Under the pieces are notes generated by a model. It was not told the origin of the DNA. It did no database searches and saw only the letters and a list, made by a program, of their open reading frames with translations. A DNA stretch of 64,000 nt from Bombus terrestris (Eukaryota; Arthropoda; Insecta; Hymenoptera; Apidae). Shown piece by piece: positions 31,522-47,600 of this stretch (the first letter of the stretch is position 1; every line of letters begins with the position of its first letter). The stretch covers positions 15,376,001-15,440,000 of the forward strand of contig NC_063279.1 of NCBI RefSeq assembly GCF_910591885.1, written 5' to 3'. The position numbers and the translations under genes were made by a program.

Positions 31522-34500
31522 CTAACGTATAACGTTATATAGTATTACGTTATAACGTATAACGTTATATAGTACTACGTTATAACGTATAACGTTATAT
31601 AGCATTACGTTATAACGTACAACGTTATATACTAATACTATACAACGCGTAACGTTATATTGTATCTCGTTATAACGTATAACGTTGTATACTATTACGG
31701 TATAAGGTATAACGTTATATAGTATTACGTTATAACGTACAACGTTATATAGTATTACGTTATAACGTATAACGTTGTATACTATTATGGTATAACGTAT
31801 AACGTTATATACTAGTACTATATATCGTGTAACGTTATATAATATTACGTTATAACGTATAACGTTATATAGTATTATGTTATAACGTATAACGTTATAT
31901 AGTACTACGTTATAACGTATAACGTTATATAGTATTACGTTATAACGTATAACGTTATATAGTATTACGTTATAACGTATAACGTTGTATACTATTATGG
32001 TATAACGTATAACGTTATATACTAGTACTATATATCGTGTAACGTTATATAATATTACGTTATAACGTATAACGTTATATAGTATTACGTTATAACGTAT
32101 AACGTTATATAGTATTACGTTATAACGTATAACGTTATATAGTATTACGTTATAACCTATAACGTTATATAGTATTACGTTATAACGTATAACGTTATAT
32201 AGTACTACGTTATAACGTATAACGTTATATAGTATTACGTTATAACGTATAACGTTATATAGTACTACGTTATAACGTGTAACGTTATATAGTATTACGT
32301 TATAACGTATAACGTTGTATACTATTATGGTATAACGTATAACGTTATATACTAGTACTATATATCGTGTAACGTTATATAATATTACGTTATAACGTAA
32401 AACTTTATATAGTATTACGTTATAACGTATAACGTTATATACTAGTACTATATATCGTGCAACGGTATATAATATTACGTTATAACGTATAACGTTATAT
32501 AGTATTACGTTATATAGTATTACGTTATAACGTGTAACGTTATATAGTATTGCGTTATAACGTATAACGTTATATAGTACTACGTTATAACGTATAATGT
32601 TATATACTAGTACTATATATCGTGTAACGTTATATAATATTACGTTATAACGTAAAACTTTATATAGTATTACGTTATAACGTATAACGTTATATACTAT
32701 TACGGTATAACGTATAACGTTATATAGTATTACGTTATAACGTGTAACGTTATATACTATTACGTTATAACGTATATCGTAGTATAGTATTACGTTATAA
32801 CGTATAACGTTATATAGCATTACGTTATAACGTACAACGGTATATACTAATACTATACAACGCGTAACGTTATATTGTATTTCGTTATAACGTATAACGT
32901 TATATAATATTACGGTATAACGTATAACGTTATATAGTATTACGTTATAACGTATAACGTTATATAGTATTACGTTATAACGTGTAACGTTATATAGTAT
33001 TACGTCATAACGTATATCGTAGTATAGTATTACGTTATAACGTATAACGTTATATAGCATTACGTTATAACGTATAACGTTATATAGTATTACGTTATAA
33101 CGTGTAACGTTATATAGTATTACGTTGTAACGTATAACGTTATATAGTATTACGTTATATAGTATTACGTTATAACGTATAACGTTATATAGTAGTACAT
33201 TATAACGTATAACGTTATATAGTACTACGTTATAACGTGTAACGTTATATAGTACTACGTTATAACGTGTAAAGTTATATAGTATTACGTTATAACGTAT
33301 AACGTTGTATACTATTATGGTATAACGTATAACGTTAAATACTAGTACTATATATCGTGTAACGTTATATAATATTACGTTATAACGTAAAACTTTATAT
33401 AGTATTACGTTATAACGTATAACGTTATATACTAGTACTATATATCGTGTAACGTTATATAATATTACGTTATAACGTATAACGTTATTTAGTATTACGT
33501 TATATAGTATTACGTTATAACGTGTAACGTTATATAGTATTACGTTATAACGTATAACGTTATATAGTACTACGTTATAACGTATAACGTTATATAGTAT
33601 TACGTTATAACGTGTAACGTTATATAGTATTACGTTGTAACGTATAACGTTATATAGTATTACGTTATATAGTATTACGTTATAACGTATAACGTTATAT
33701 AGTAGTACGTTATAACGTATAACGTTATATACTATTTCGGTATAACGTATAACGTTATACAGTATTGCGTTATAACGAATAACGTTGTATACTAATACTA
33801 TACACCGCGTAACGTTATATTGTATCTCGTTATAACGTATAACGTTGTATACTATTACGGTATAAGGTATAACGTTATATAGTATTACGTTATAACGTGT
33901 AACGTTATATAGTATTACGTTATAACGTATAACGTTATATAGTACTACGTTATAACGTATAACGTTGTATACTATTATGGTATAACGTATAACGTTATAT
34001 ACTAGTACTATATATCGTGTAACGTTATATAATATTACGTTATAACGTATAACGTTATATAATATTACGTTATAACGTATAACGTTATATAGTATTACGT
34101 TATAACGTATAACGTTATATAGTACTACGTTATAACGTATAACGTTATATAGTAGTACGTTATAACGTATAACGTTATATACTATTTCGGTATAACGTAT
34201 AACGTTATACAGTATTGCGTTATAACGTATAACGTTGTATACTAATACTATACAACGCGTAACGTTATATTGTATCTCGTTATAACGTATAACGTTGTAT
34301 ACTATTACGGTATAAGGTATAACGTTATATAGTATTACGTTATAACGTGTAACGTTATATAGTACTACGTTATAACGTATAACGTTATATAGTATTACGT
34401 TCTAACGTATAACGTTATATAGTATTACGTTATAACGTATAACGTTATATAGTACTACGTTATAACGTATAACGTGATATATAGCATTACGTTATAACGT

Positions 34501-36968
34501 ACAACGTTATATACTAATACTATACAACGCGTAACGTTATATTGTATCTCGTTATAACGTATAACGTTGTATACTATTACGGTATAAGGTATAACGTTAT
34601 ATAGTATTACGTTATAACGTACAACGTTATATAGTATTACGTTATAACGTATAACGTTGTATACTATTATGGTATAACGTATAACGTTATATACTAGTAC
34701 TATATATCGTGTAACGTTATATAATATTACGTTATAACGTATAACGTTATATAGTATTGCGTTATAACGTATAACGTTATATAGTACTACGTTATAACGT
34801 ATAACGTTATATAGTATTACGTTATAACGTATAACGTTATATAGTATTACGTTATAACGTATAACGTTGTATACTATTATGGTATAACGTATAACGTTAT
34901 ATACTAGTACTATATATCGTGTAACGTTATATAATATTACGTTATAACGTATAACGTTATATAGTATTACGTTATAACGTATAACGTTATATAGTATTAC
35001 GTTATAACGTATAACGTTATATAGTATTACGTTATAACCTATAACGTTATATAGTATTACGTTATAACGTATAACGTTATATAGTACTACGTTATAACGT
35101 ATAACGTTATATAGTATTACGTTATAACGTATAACGTTATATAGTACTACGCTATAACGTGTAACGTTATATAGTATTACGTTATAACGTATAACGTTGT
35201 ACACTATTATGGTATAACGTATAACGTTATATACTAGTACTATATATCGTGTAACGTTATATAGTATTGCGTTATAACGTATAACGTTATATAGTACTAC
35301 GTTATAACGTATAATGTTATATACTAGTACTATATATCGTGTAACGTTATATAATATTACGTTATAACGTAAAACTTTATATAGTACTACGTTATAACGT
35401 ATAACGTTGTATACTATTATGGTATAACGTATAACGTTATATACTAGTACTATATATCGTGTAACGTTATATAGTATTGCGTTATAACGTATAACGTTAT
35501 ATAGTACTACGTTATAACGTATAATGTTATATACTAGTACTATATATCGTGTAACGTTATATAATATTACGTTATAACGTATAACGTTATATAATATTAC
35601 GTTATAACGTATAACGTTATATAGTATTACGTTATAACGTATAACGTTATATAGTACTACGTTATAACGTATAACGTTATATAGTACTACCTTATAACGT
35701 ATAACGTTATATAGTATTACGTTATATAGTATTACGTTATAACGTATAACGTTATATAGTAGTACGTTATAACGTATAACGTTATATACTATTTCGGTAT
35801 AACGTATAACGTTATACAGTATTGCGTTATAACGTATAACGTTGTATACTATTATGGTATAACGTATAACGTTATATACTAGTACTATATATCGTGTAAC
35901 GTTATATAATATTACGTTATAACGTATAACGTTATATAGTATTACGTTATAACGTATAACGTTATATAGTATTACGTTATAACGTATAACGTTATATAGT
36001 ATTACGTTATAACCTATAACGTTATATAGTATTACGTTATAACGTGTAACGTTAAATAGTATTACGTTATAACGTATAACGTTATATAGTATTACGTTAT
36101 ATAGTATTACGTTATAACGTGTAACGTTATATAGTATTACGTTATAACGTATAACGTTGTATACTATTATGGTATAACGTATAACGTTATATACTAGTAC
36201 TATATATCGTGTAACGTTATATAATATTACGTTATAACGTATAACGTTATATAGTATTACGTTATATAGTATTACGTTATAACGTGTATCGTTATATAGT
36301 ATTACGTTATAACGTATAACGTTATATAGTACTACGTTATAACGTATAACGTTATATAGTATTACGTTATATAGTATTACGTTATAACGTGTAACGTTAT
36401 ATAGTATTACGTTGTGACGTATAACGTTATATAGTATTACGTTATATAGTATTACGTTATAACGTATAACGTTATATAGTAGTACGTTATAACGTATAAC
36501 GTTATATACTATTTCGGTATAACGTATAACGTTATACAGTATTGCGTTATAACGAATAACGTTGTATACTAATACTATACAACGCGTAACGTTATATTGT
36601 ATCTCGTTATAACGTATAACGTTGTATACTATTACGGTATAAGGTATAACGTTATATAGTATTACGTTATAACGTGTAACGTTATATAGTATTACGTTAT
36701 AACGTATAACGTTATATAGTATTACGTTATAACGTATAACGTTATATAGTACTACGTTATAACGTATAACGTTATATAGCATTACGTTATAACGTACAAC
36801 GTTATATACTAATACTATACAACGCGTAACGTTATATTGTATCTCGTTATAACGTATAACGTTGTATACTATTACGGTATAAGGTATAACGTTATATAGT
36901 ATTACGTTATAACGTGTAACGTTATATAGTACTACGTTATAACGTATAACGTTATATAGTATTACGTT
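31522..36968. repeat. Complex higher-order repeat, copy 0 (about 5.4 kb)
   Basis: This starts at a diagnostic GTTCTAACG monomer. It aligns to the next copy at offset 5,447 up to about 33,060, then 5,642 (a 195-bp gap), then 5,687, as far as about 35,470, where the match ends. It includes the TACTATACAACGCG plus TATCTCG marker at 31,636, 33,796 (with a CACCGCG variant), 34,246 and 34,518, and the 2-bp expanded GTGATATATAG unit at about 34,475. The part from about 35,470 to 36,968 has its own order of half units. Confidence 0.8.
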
Positions 36969-39900
36969 CTAACGTATAACGTTATATAGTATTACGTTAT
37001 AACGTATAACGTTATATAGTACTACGTTATAACGTATAACGTTATATAGCATTACGTTATAACGTACAACGTTATATACTAATACTATACAACGCGTAAC
37101 GTTATATTGTATCTCGTTATAACGTATAACGTTGTATACTATTACGGTATAAGGTATAACGTTATATAGTATTACGTTATAACGTACAACGTTATATAGT
37201 ATTACGTTATAACGTATAACGTTGTATACTATTATGGTATAACGTATAACGTTATATACTAGTACTATATATCGTGTAACGTTATATAATATTACGTTAT
37301 AACGTATAACGTTATATAGTATTATGTTATAACGTATAACGTTATATAGTACTACGTTATAACGTATAACGTTATATAGTATTACGTTATAACTTATAAC
37401 GTTATATAGTATTACGTTATAACGTATAACGTTGTATACTATTATGGTATAACGTATAACGTTATATACTAGTACTATATATCGTGTAACGTTATATAAT
37501 ATTACGTTATAACGTATAACGTTATATAGTATTACGTTATAACGTATAACGTTATATAGTATTACGTTATAACCTATAACGTTATATAGTATTACGTTAT
37601 AACCTATAACGTTATATAGTATTACGTTATAACGTATAACGTTATATAGTACTACGTTATAACGTATAACGTTATATAGTATTACGTTATAACGTATAAC
37701 GTTATATAGTACTACGTTATAACGTGTAACGTTATATAGTATTACGTTATAACGTATAACGTTGTATACTATTATGGTATAACGTATAACGTTATATACT
37801 AGTACTATATATCGTGTAACGTTATATAATATTACGTTATAACGTAAAACTTTATATAGTATTACGTTATAACGTATAACGTTATATACTAGTACTATAT
37901 ATCGTGCAACGTTATATAATATTACGTTATAACGTATAACGTTATATAGTATTACGTTATATAGTATTACGTTATAACGTGTAACGTTATATAGTATTGC
38001 GTTATAACGTATAACGTTATATAGTACTACGTTATAACGTATAATGTTATATACTAGTACTATATATCGTGTAACGTTATATAATATTACGTTATAACGT
38101 AAAACTTTATATAGTATTACGTTATAACGTATAACGTTATATACTATTACGTTATAACGTATAACGTTATATAGTATTACGTTATAACGTGTAACGTTAT
38201 ATAGTATTACGTTATAACGTATATCGTAGTATAGTATTACGTTATAACGTATAACGTTATATAGCATTACGTTATAACGTACAACGGTATATACTAATAC
38301 TATACAACGCGTAACGTTATATTGTATTTCGTTATAACGTATAACGTTATATAATATTACGGTATAACGTATAACGTTATATAGTATTACGTTATAACGT
38401 ATAACGTTATATAGTATTACGTTATAACGTGTAACGTTATATAGTATTACGTCATAACGTATATCGTAGTATAGTATTACGTTATAACGTATAACGTTAT
38501 ATAGCATTACGTTATAACGTACGACGTTATATAGTATTACGTTATAACGTATAACGTTATATAGTACTACGTTATAACGTGTAACGTTATATAGTATTAC
38601 GTTATAACGTATATCGTAGTATAGTGTTACGTTATAACGTATAACGTTATATAGTACTACGTTATAACGTGTAACGTTATATAGTATTACGTTATAACGT
38701 ATAACGTTATATAGTATTACGTTATAACGTGTAACGTTATATAGTATTACGTCATAACGTATATCGTAGTATAGTATTACGTTATAACGTATAACGTTAT
38801 ATAGCATTACGTTATAACGTACGACGTTATATAGTATTACGTTATAACGTATAACGTTATATAGTACTACGTTATAACGTGTAACGTTATATAGTACTAC
38901 GTTATAACGTGTAAAGTTATATAGTATTACGTTATAACGTATAACGTTGTATACTATTATGGTATAACGTATAACGTTAAATACTAGTACTATATATCGT
39001 GTAACGTTATATAATATTACGTTATAACGTAAAACTTTATATAGTATTACGTTATAACGTATAACGTTATATACTAGTACTATATATCGTGTAACGTTAT
39101 ATAATATTACGTTATAACGTATAACGTTATTTAGTATTACGTTATATAGTATTACGTTATAACGTGTAACGTTATATAGTATTACGTTATAACGTATAAC
39201 GTTATATAGTACTACGTTATAACGTATAACGTTATATAGTATTACGTTATAACGTGTAACGTTATATAGTATTACGTTGTAACGTATAACGTTATATAGT
39301 ATTACGTTATATAGTATTACGTTATAACGTATAACGTTATATAGTAGTACGTTATAACGTATAACGTTATATACTATTTCGGTATAACGTATAACGTTAT
39401 ACAGTATTGCGTTATAACGAATAACGTTGTATACTAATACTATACAACGCGTAACGTTATATTGTATCTCGTTATAACGTATAACGTTGTATACTATTAC
39501 GATATAAGGTATAACGTTATATAGTATTACGTTATAACGTGTAACGTTATATAGTATTACGTTATAACGTATAACGTTATATAGTACTACGTTATAACGT
39601 ATAACGTTGTATACTATTATGGTATAACGTATAACGTTATATACTAGTACTATATATCGTGTAACGTTATATAATATTACGTTATAACGTATAACGTTAT
39701 ATAGTATTACGTTATAACGTATAACGTTATATAGTACTACGTTATAACGTATAACGTTATATAGTACTACCTTATAACGTATAACGTTATATAGTATTAC
39801 GTTATATAGTATTACGTTATAACGTATAACGTTATATAGTAGTACGTTATAACGTATAACGTTATATACTATTTCGGTATAACGTATAACGTTATACAGT

Positions 39901-42900
39901 ATTGCGTTATAACGTATAACGTTGTATACTAATACTATACAACGCGTAACGTTATATTGTATCTCGTTATAACGTATAACGTTGTATACTATTACGGTAT
40001 AAGGTATAACGTTATATAGTATTACGTTATAACGTGTAACGTTATATAGTACTACGTTATAACGTATAACGTTATATAGTATTACGTTCTAACGTATAAC
40101 GTTATATAGTATTACGTTATAACGTATAACGTTATATAGTACTACGTTATAACGTATAACGTGATATATAGCATTACGTTATAACGTACAACGTTATATA
40201 CTAATACTATACAACGCGTAACGTTATATTGTATCTCGTTATAACGTATAACGTTGTATACTATTACGGTATAAGGTATAACGTTATATAGTATTACGTT
40301 ATAACGTACAACGTTATATAGTATTACGTTATAACGTATAACGTTGTATACTATTATGGTATAACGTATAACGTTATATACTAGTACTATATATCGTGTA
40401 ACGTTATATAATATTACGTTATAACGTATAACGTTATATAGTATTACGTTATAACGTATAACGTTATATAGTACTACGTTATAACGTATAACGTTATATA
40501 GTATTACGTTATAACGTATAACGTTATATAGTATTACGTTATAACGTATAACGTTGTATACTATTATGGTATAACGTATAACGTTATATACTAGTACTAT
40601 ATATCGTGTAACGTTATATAATATTACGTTATAACGTATAACGTTATATAGTATTATGTTATAACGTATAACGTTATATAGTATTACGTTATAACGTATA
40701 ACGTTATATAGTATTACGTTATAACCTATAACGTTATATAGTATTACGTTATAACGTATAACGTTATATAGTACTACGTTATAACGTATAACGTTATATA
40801 GTATTACGTTATAACGTATAACGTTATATAGTACTACGTTATAACGTGTAACGTTATATAGTATTACGTTATAACGTATAACGTTGTATACTATTATGGT
40901 ATAACGTATAACGTTATATACTAGTACTATATATCGTGTAACGTTATATAGTATTGCGTTATAACGTATAACGTTATATAGTACTACGTTATAACGTATA
41001 ATGTTATATACTAGTACTATATATCGTGTAACGTTATATAATATTACGTTATAACGTAAAACTTTATATAGTACTACGTTATAACGTATAACGTTGTATA
41101 CTATTATGGTATAACGTATAACGTTATATACTAGTACTATATATCGTGTAACGTTATATAATATTACGTTATAACGTATAACGTTATATAATATTACGTT
41201 ATAACGTATAACGTTATATAGTATTACGTTATAACGTATAACGTTATATAGTACTACGTTATAAAGTATAACGTTATATAGTACTATGTTATAACGTATA
41301 ACGTTATATAGTATTACGTTATATAGTATTACGTTATAACGTATAACGTTATATAGTAGTACGTTATAACGTATAACGTTATATACTATTTCGGTATAAC
41401 GTATAACGTTATACAGTATTGCGTTATAACGTATAACGTTGTATACTAATACTATACAACGCGTAACGTTATATTGTATCTCGTTATAACGTATAACGTT
41501 GTATACTATTACGGTATAAGGTATAACGTTATATAGTATTACGTTATAACGTGTAACGTTATATAGTACTACGTTATAACGTATAACGTTATATAGTATT
41601 ACGTTCTAACGTATAACGTTATATAGTATTACGTTATAACGTATAACGTTATATAGTACTACGTTATAACGTATAACGTTATATAGCATTACGTTATAAC
41701 GTACAACGTTATATACTAATACTATACAACGCGTAACGTTATATTGTATCTCGTTATAACGTATAACGTTGTATACTATTACGGTATAAGGTATAACGTT
41801 ATATAGTATTACGTTATAACGTACAACGTTATATAGTATTACGTTATAACGTATAACGTTGTATACTATTATGGTATAACGTATAACGTTATATACTAGT
41901 ACTATATATCGTGTAACGTTATATAATATTACGTTATAACGTATAACGTTATATAGTATTATGTTATAACGTATAACGTTATATAGTACTACGTTATAAC
42001 GTATAACGTTATATAGTATTACGTTATAACGTATAACGTTATATAGTATTACGTTATAACGTATAACGTTGTATACTATTATGGTATAACGTATAACGTT
42101 ATATACTAGTACTATATATCGTGTAACGTTATATAATATTACGTTATAACGTATAACGTTATATAGTATTACGTTATAACGTATAACGTTATATAGTATT
42201 ACGTTATAACGTATAACGTTATATAGTATTACGTTATAACCTATAACGTTATATAGTATTACGTTATAACGTATAACGTTATATAGTACTACGTTATAAC
42301 GTATAAAGTTATATAGTATTACGTTATAACGTATAACGTTATATAGTACTACGTTATAACGTGTAACGTTATATAGTATTACGTTATAACGTATAACGTT
42401 GTATACTATTATGGTATAACGTATAACGTTATATACTAGTACTATATATCGTGTAACGTTATATAATATTACGTTATAACGTAAAACTTTATATAGTATT
42501 ACGTTATAACGTATAACGTTATATACTAGTACTATATATCGTGCAACGTTATATAATATTACGTTATAACGTATAACGTTATATAGTATTACGTTATATA
42601 GTATTACGTTATAACGTGTAACGTTATATAGTATTGCGTTATAACGTATAACGTTATATAGTACTACGTTATAACGTATAATGTTATATACTAGTACTAT
42701 ATATCGTGTAACGTTATATAATATTACGTTATAACGTAAAACTTTATATAGTATTACGTTATAACGTATAACGTTATATACTATTACGGTATAACGTATA
42801 ACGTTATATAGTATTACGTTATAACGTGTAACGTTATATAGTATTACGTTATAACGTATATCGTAGTATAGTATTACGTTATAACGTATAACGTTATATA

Positions 42901-43054
42901 GCATTACGTTATAACGTACAACGGTATATACTAATACTATACAACGCGTAACGTTATATTGTATTTCGTTATAACGTATAACGTTATATAATATTACGGT
43001 ATAACGTATAACGTCATATAGTATTACGTTATAACGTGTAACGTTATATAGTAT

Positions 43055-43684
43055 TACGTCATAACGTATATCGTAGTATAGTATTACGTTATAACGTATA
43101 ACGTTATATAGCATTACGTTATAACGTACGACGTTATATAGTATTACGTTATAACGTATAACGTTATATAGTACTACGTTATAACGTGTAACGTTATATA
43201 GTATTACGTTATAACGTATATCGTAGTATAGTATTACGTTATAACGTATAACGTTATATAGTACTACGTTATAACGTGTAACGTTATATAGTATTACGTT
43301 ATAACGTATAACGTTATATAGTATTACGTTATAACGTGTAACGTTATATAGTATTACGTCATAACGTATATCGTAGTATAGTATTACGTTATAACGTATA
43401 ACGTTATATAGCATTACGTTATAACGTATAACGTTATATAGTACTACGTTATAACGTGTAACGTTATATAGTATTACGTTATAACGTATATCGTAGTATA
43501 GTATTACGTTATAACGTATAACGTTATATAGTACTACGTTATAACGTGTAACGTTATATAGTATTACGTTATAACGTATAACGTTATATAGTATTACGTT
43601 ATAACGTGTAACGTTATATAGTATTACGTCATAACGTATATCGTAGTATAGTATTACGTTATAACGTATAACGTTATATAGCAT
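43055..43684. repeat. 300/270-bp module series
   Basis: The paired monomers TACGTCATAACG and TATATCGTAGTATAG recur at 43,055, 43,355 and 43,625, that is 300 then 270 bp apart (10 and 9 monomers). The same series occurs at 50,754, 51,054 and 51,324, and at 58,134, 58,434 and 58,704. Two-copy versions, 300 bp apart, are at 38,448 and 38,748, 46,117 and 46,417, and 53,859 and 54,159. Single copies are at 33,001, 56,154 and 61,014. Confidence 0.88.
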
Positions 43685-44014
43685 TACGTTATAACGTACG
43701 ACGTTATATAGTATTACGTTATAACGTATAACGTTATATAGTACTACGTTATAACGTGTAACGTTATATAGTACTACGTTATAACGTGTAAAGTTATATA
43801 GTATTACGTTATAACGTATAACGTTGTATACTATTATGGTATAACGTATAACGTTAAATACTAGTACTATATATCGTGTAACGTTATATAATATTACGTT
43901 ATAACGTAAAACTTTATATAGTATTACGTTATAACGTATAACGTTATATACTAGTACTATATATCGTGTAACGTTATATAATATTACGTTATAACGTATA
44001 ACGTTATTTAGTAT

Positions 44015-44076
44015 TACGTTATATAGTATTAACGTTATATAGTAATAACGTTATATAGTATAACGTTATATAGTAT
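44015..44076. repeat. Run of four half-monomers (15/16/15/16 bp)
   Basis: Four consecutive half units occur here, each containing ACGTTATATAGTA: 44,015-44,029 (15 bp), 44,030-44,045 (16 bp, starting TAACG), 44,046-44,060 (15 bp) and 44,061-44,076 (16 bp). It is the only place I found where the 15-bp half is itself tandemly amplified. The equivalent place in copy 2 (51,714 onward) instead has about 405 bp of ordinary monomers, so this looks like a deletion junction with local amplification. Confidence 0.85.
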
Positions 44077-44637
44077 TACGTTATAACGTATAACGTTATA
44101 TAGTACTACGTTATAACGTATAACGTTGTATACTATTATGGTATAACGTATAACGTTATATACTAGTACTATATATCGTGTAACGTTATATAATATTACG
44201 TTATAACGTATAACGTTATATAGTATTACGTTATAACGTATAACGTTATATAGTATTACGTTATAACGTATAACGTTATATAGTACTACGTTATAACGTA
44301 TAACGTTATATAGTACTACCTTATAACGTATAACGTTATATAGTATTACGTTATATAGTATTACGTTCTAACGTATAACGTTATATAGTATTACGTTATA
44401 ACGTATAACGTTATATAGTACTACGTTATAACGTATAACGTTATATAGCATTACGTTATAACGTACAACGTTATATACTAATACTATACAACGCGTAACG
44501 TTATATTGTATCTCGTTATAACGTATAACGTTGTATACTATTACGGTATAAGGTATAACGTTATATAGTATTACGTTATAACGTGTAACGTTATATAGTA
44601 CTACGTTATAACGTATAACGTTATATAGTATTACGTT

Positions 44638-47600
44638 CTAACGTATAACGTTATATAGTATTACGTTATAACGTATAACGTTATATAGTACTACGTTATA
44701 ACGTATAACGTTATATAGCATTACGTTATAACGTACAACGTTATATACTAATACTATACAACGCGTAACGTTATATTGTATCTCGTTATAACGTATAACG
44801 TTGTATACTATTACGGTATAAGGTATAACGTTATATAGTATTACGTTATAACGTACAACGTTATATAGTATTACGTTATAACGTATAACGTTGTATACTA
44901 TTATGGTATAACGTATAACGTTATATACTAGTACTATATATCGTGTAACGTTATATAATATTACGTTATAACGTATAACGTTATATAGTATTATGTTATA
45001 ACGTATAACGTTATATAGTACTACGTTATAACGTATAACGTTATATAGTATTACGTTATAACGTATAACGTTATATAGTATTACGTTATAACGTATAACG
45101 TTGTATACTATTATGGTATAACGTATAACGTTATATACTAGTACTATATATCGTGTAACGTTATATAATATTACGTTATAACGTATAACGTTATATAGTA
45201 TTACGTTATAACGTATAACGTTATATAGTATTACGTTATAACGTATAACGTTATATAGTATTACGTTATAACCTATAACGTTATATAGTATTACGTTATA
45301 ACGTATAACGTTATATAGTACTACGTTATAACGTATAACGTTATATAGTATTACGTTATAACGTATAACGTTATATAGTACTACGTTATAACGTGTAACG
45401 TTATATAGTATTACGTTATAACGTATAACGTTGTATACTATTATGGTATAACGTATAACGTTATATACTAGTACTATATATCGTGTAACGTTATATAATA
45501 TTACGTTATAACGTAAAACTTTATATAGTATTACGTTATAACGTATAACGTTATATACTAGTACTATATATCGTGCAACGTTATATAATATTACGTTATA
45601 ACGTATAACGTTATATAGTATTACGTTATATAGTATTACGTTATAACGTGTAACGTTATATAGTATTGCGTTATAACGTATAACGTTATATAGTACTACG
45701 TTATAACGTATAATGTTATATACTAGTACTATATATCGTGTAACGTTATATAATATTACGTTATAACGTAAAACTTTATATAGTATTACGTTATAACGTA
45801 TAACGTTATATACTATTACGGTATAACGTATAACGTTATATAGTATTACGTTATAACGTGTAACGTTATATAGTATTACGTTATAACGTATATCGTAGTA
45901 TAGTATTACGTTATAACGTATAACGTTATATAGCATTACGTTATAACGTACAACGGTATATACTAATACTATACAACGCGTAACGTTATATTGTATTTCG
46001 TTATAACGTATAACGTTATATAATATTACGGTATAACGTATAACGTTATATAGTATTACGTTATAACGTATAACGTTATATAGTATTACGTTATAACGTG
46101 TAACGTTATATAGTATTACGTCATAACGTATATCGTAGTATAGTATTACGTTATAACGTATAACGTTATATAGCATTACGTTATAACGTACGACGTTATA
46201 TAGTATTACGTTATAACGTATAACGTTATATAGTACTACGTTATAACGTGTAACGTTATATAGTATTACGTTATAACGTATATCGTAGTATAGTGTTACG
46301 TTATAACGTATAACGTTATATAGTACTACGTTATAACGTGTAACGTTATATAGTATTACGTTATAACGTATAACGTTATATAGTATTACGTTATAACGTG
46401 TAACGTTATATAGTATTACGTCATAACGTATATCGTAGTATAGTATTACGTTATAACGTATAACGTTATATAGCATTACGTTATACCGTACGACGTTATA
46501 TAGTATTACGTTATAACGTATAACGTTATATAGTACTACGTTATAACGTGTAACGTTATATAGTACTACGTTATAACGTGTAAAGTTATATAGTATTACG
46601 TTATAACGTATAACGTTGTATACTATTATGGTATAACGTATAACGTCAAATACTAGTACTATATATCGTGTAACGTTATATAATATTACGTTATAACGTA
46701 AAACTTTATATAGTATTACGTTATAACGTATAACGTTATATACTAGTACTATATATCGTGTAACGTTATATAATATTACGTTATAACGTATAACGTTATT
46801 TAGTATTACGTTATATAGTATTACGTTATAACGTGTAACGTTATATAGTATTACGTTATAACGTATAACGTTATATAGTACTACGTTATAACGTATAACG
46901 TTATATAGTATTACGTTATAACGTGTAACGTTATATAGTATTACGTTGTAACGTATAACGTTATATAGTATTACGTTATATAGTATTACGTTATAACGTA
47001 TAACGTTATATAGTAGTACGTTATAACGTATAACGTTATATACTATTTCGGTATAACGTATAACGTTATACAGTATTGCGTTATAACGAATAACGTTGTA
47101 TACTAATACTATACAACGCGTAACGTTATATTGTATCTCGTTATAACGTATAACGTTGTATACTATTACGGTATAAGGTATAACGTTATATAGTATTACG
47201 TTATAACGTGTAACGTTATATAGTATTACGTTATAACGTATAACGTTATATAGTACTACGTTATAACGTATAACGTTGTATACTATTATGGTATAACGTA
47301 TAACGTTATATACTAGTACTATATATCGTGTAACGTTATATAATATTACGTTATAACGTATAACGTTATATAATATTACGTTATAACGTATAACGTTATA
47401 TAGTATTACGTTATAACGTATAACGTTATATAGTACTACGTTATAACGTATAACGTTATATAGTACTACCTTATAACGTATAACGTTATATAGTATTACG
47501 TTATATAGTATTACGTTATAACGTATAACGCTATATAGTAGTACGTTATAACGTATAACGTTATATACTATTTCGGTATAACGTATAACGTTATACAGTA

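Larger units (their letters stand above)
36969..44637. repeat. Complex higher-order repeat, copy 1 (7,669 bp)
   Basis: Delimited by GTTCTAACG monomers at 36,969 and 44,638 (another lies at 41,606 within it). It aligns to copy 2 at offset 7,669, then 7,699 after one extra monomer near 47,370. Order: a block with TACTATACAACGCG markers (36,969-38,807), a linker with half units and the GTGATATATAG unit at about 40,160 (38,808-41,605), a second related block (41,606-43,684), and a short linker (43,685-44,637) with an unusual half-unit scar at 44,015-44,076. Confidence 0.88.
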
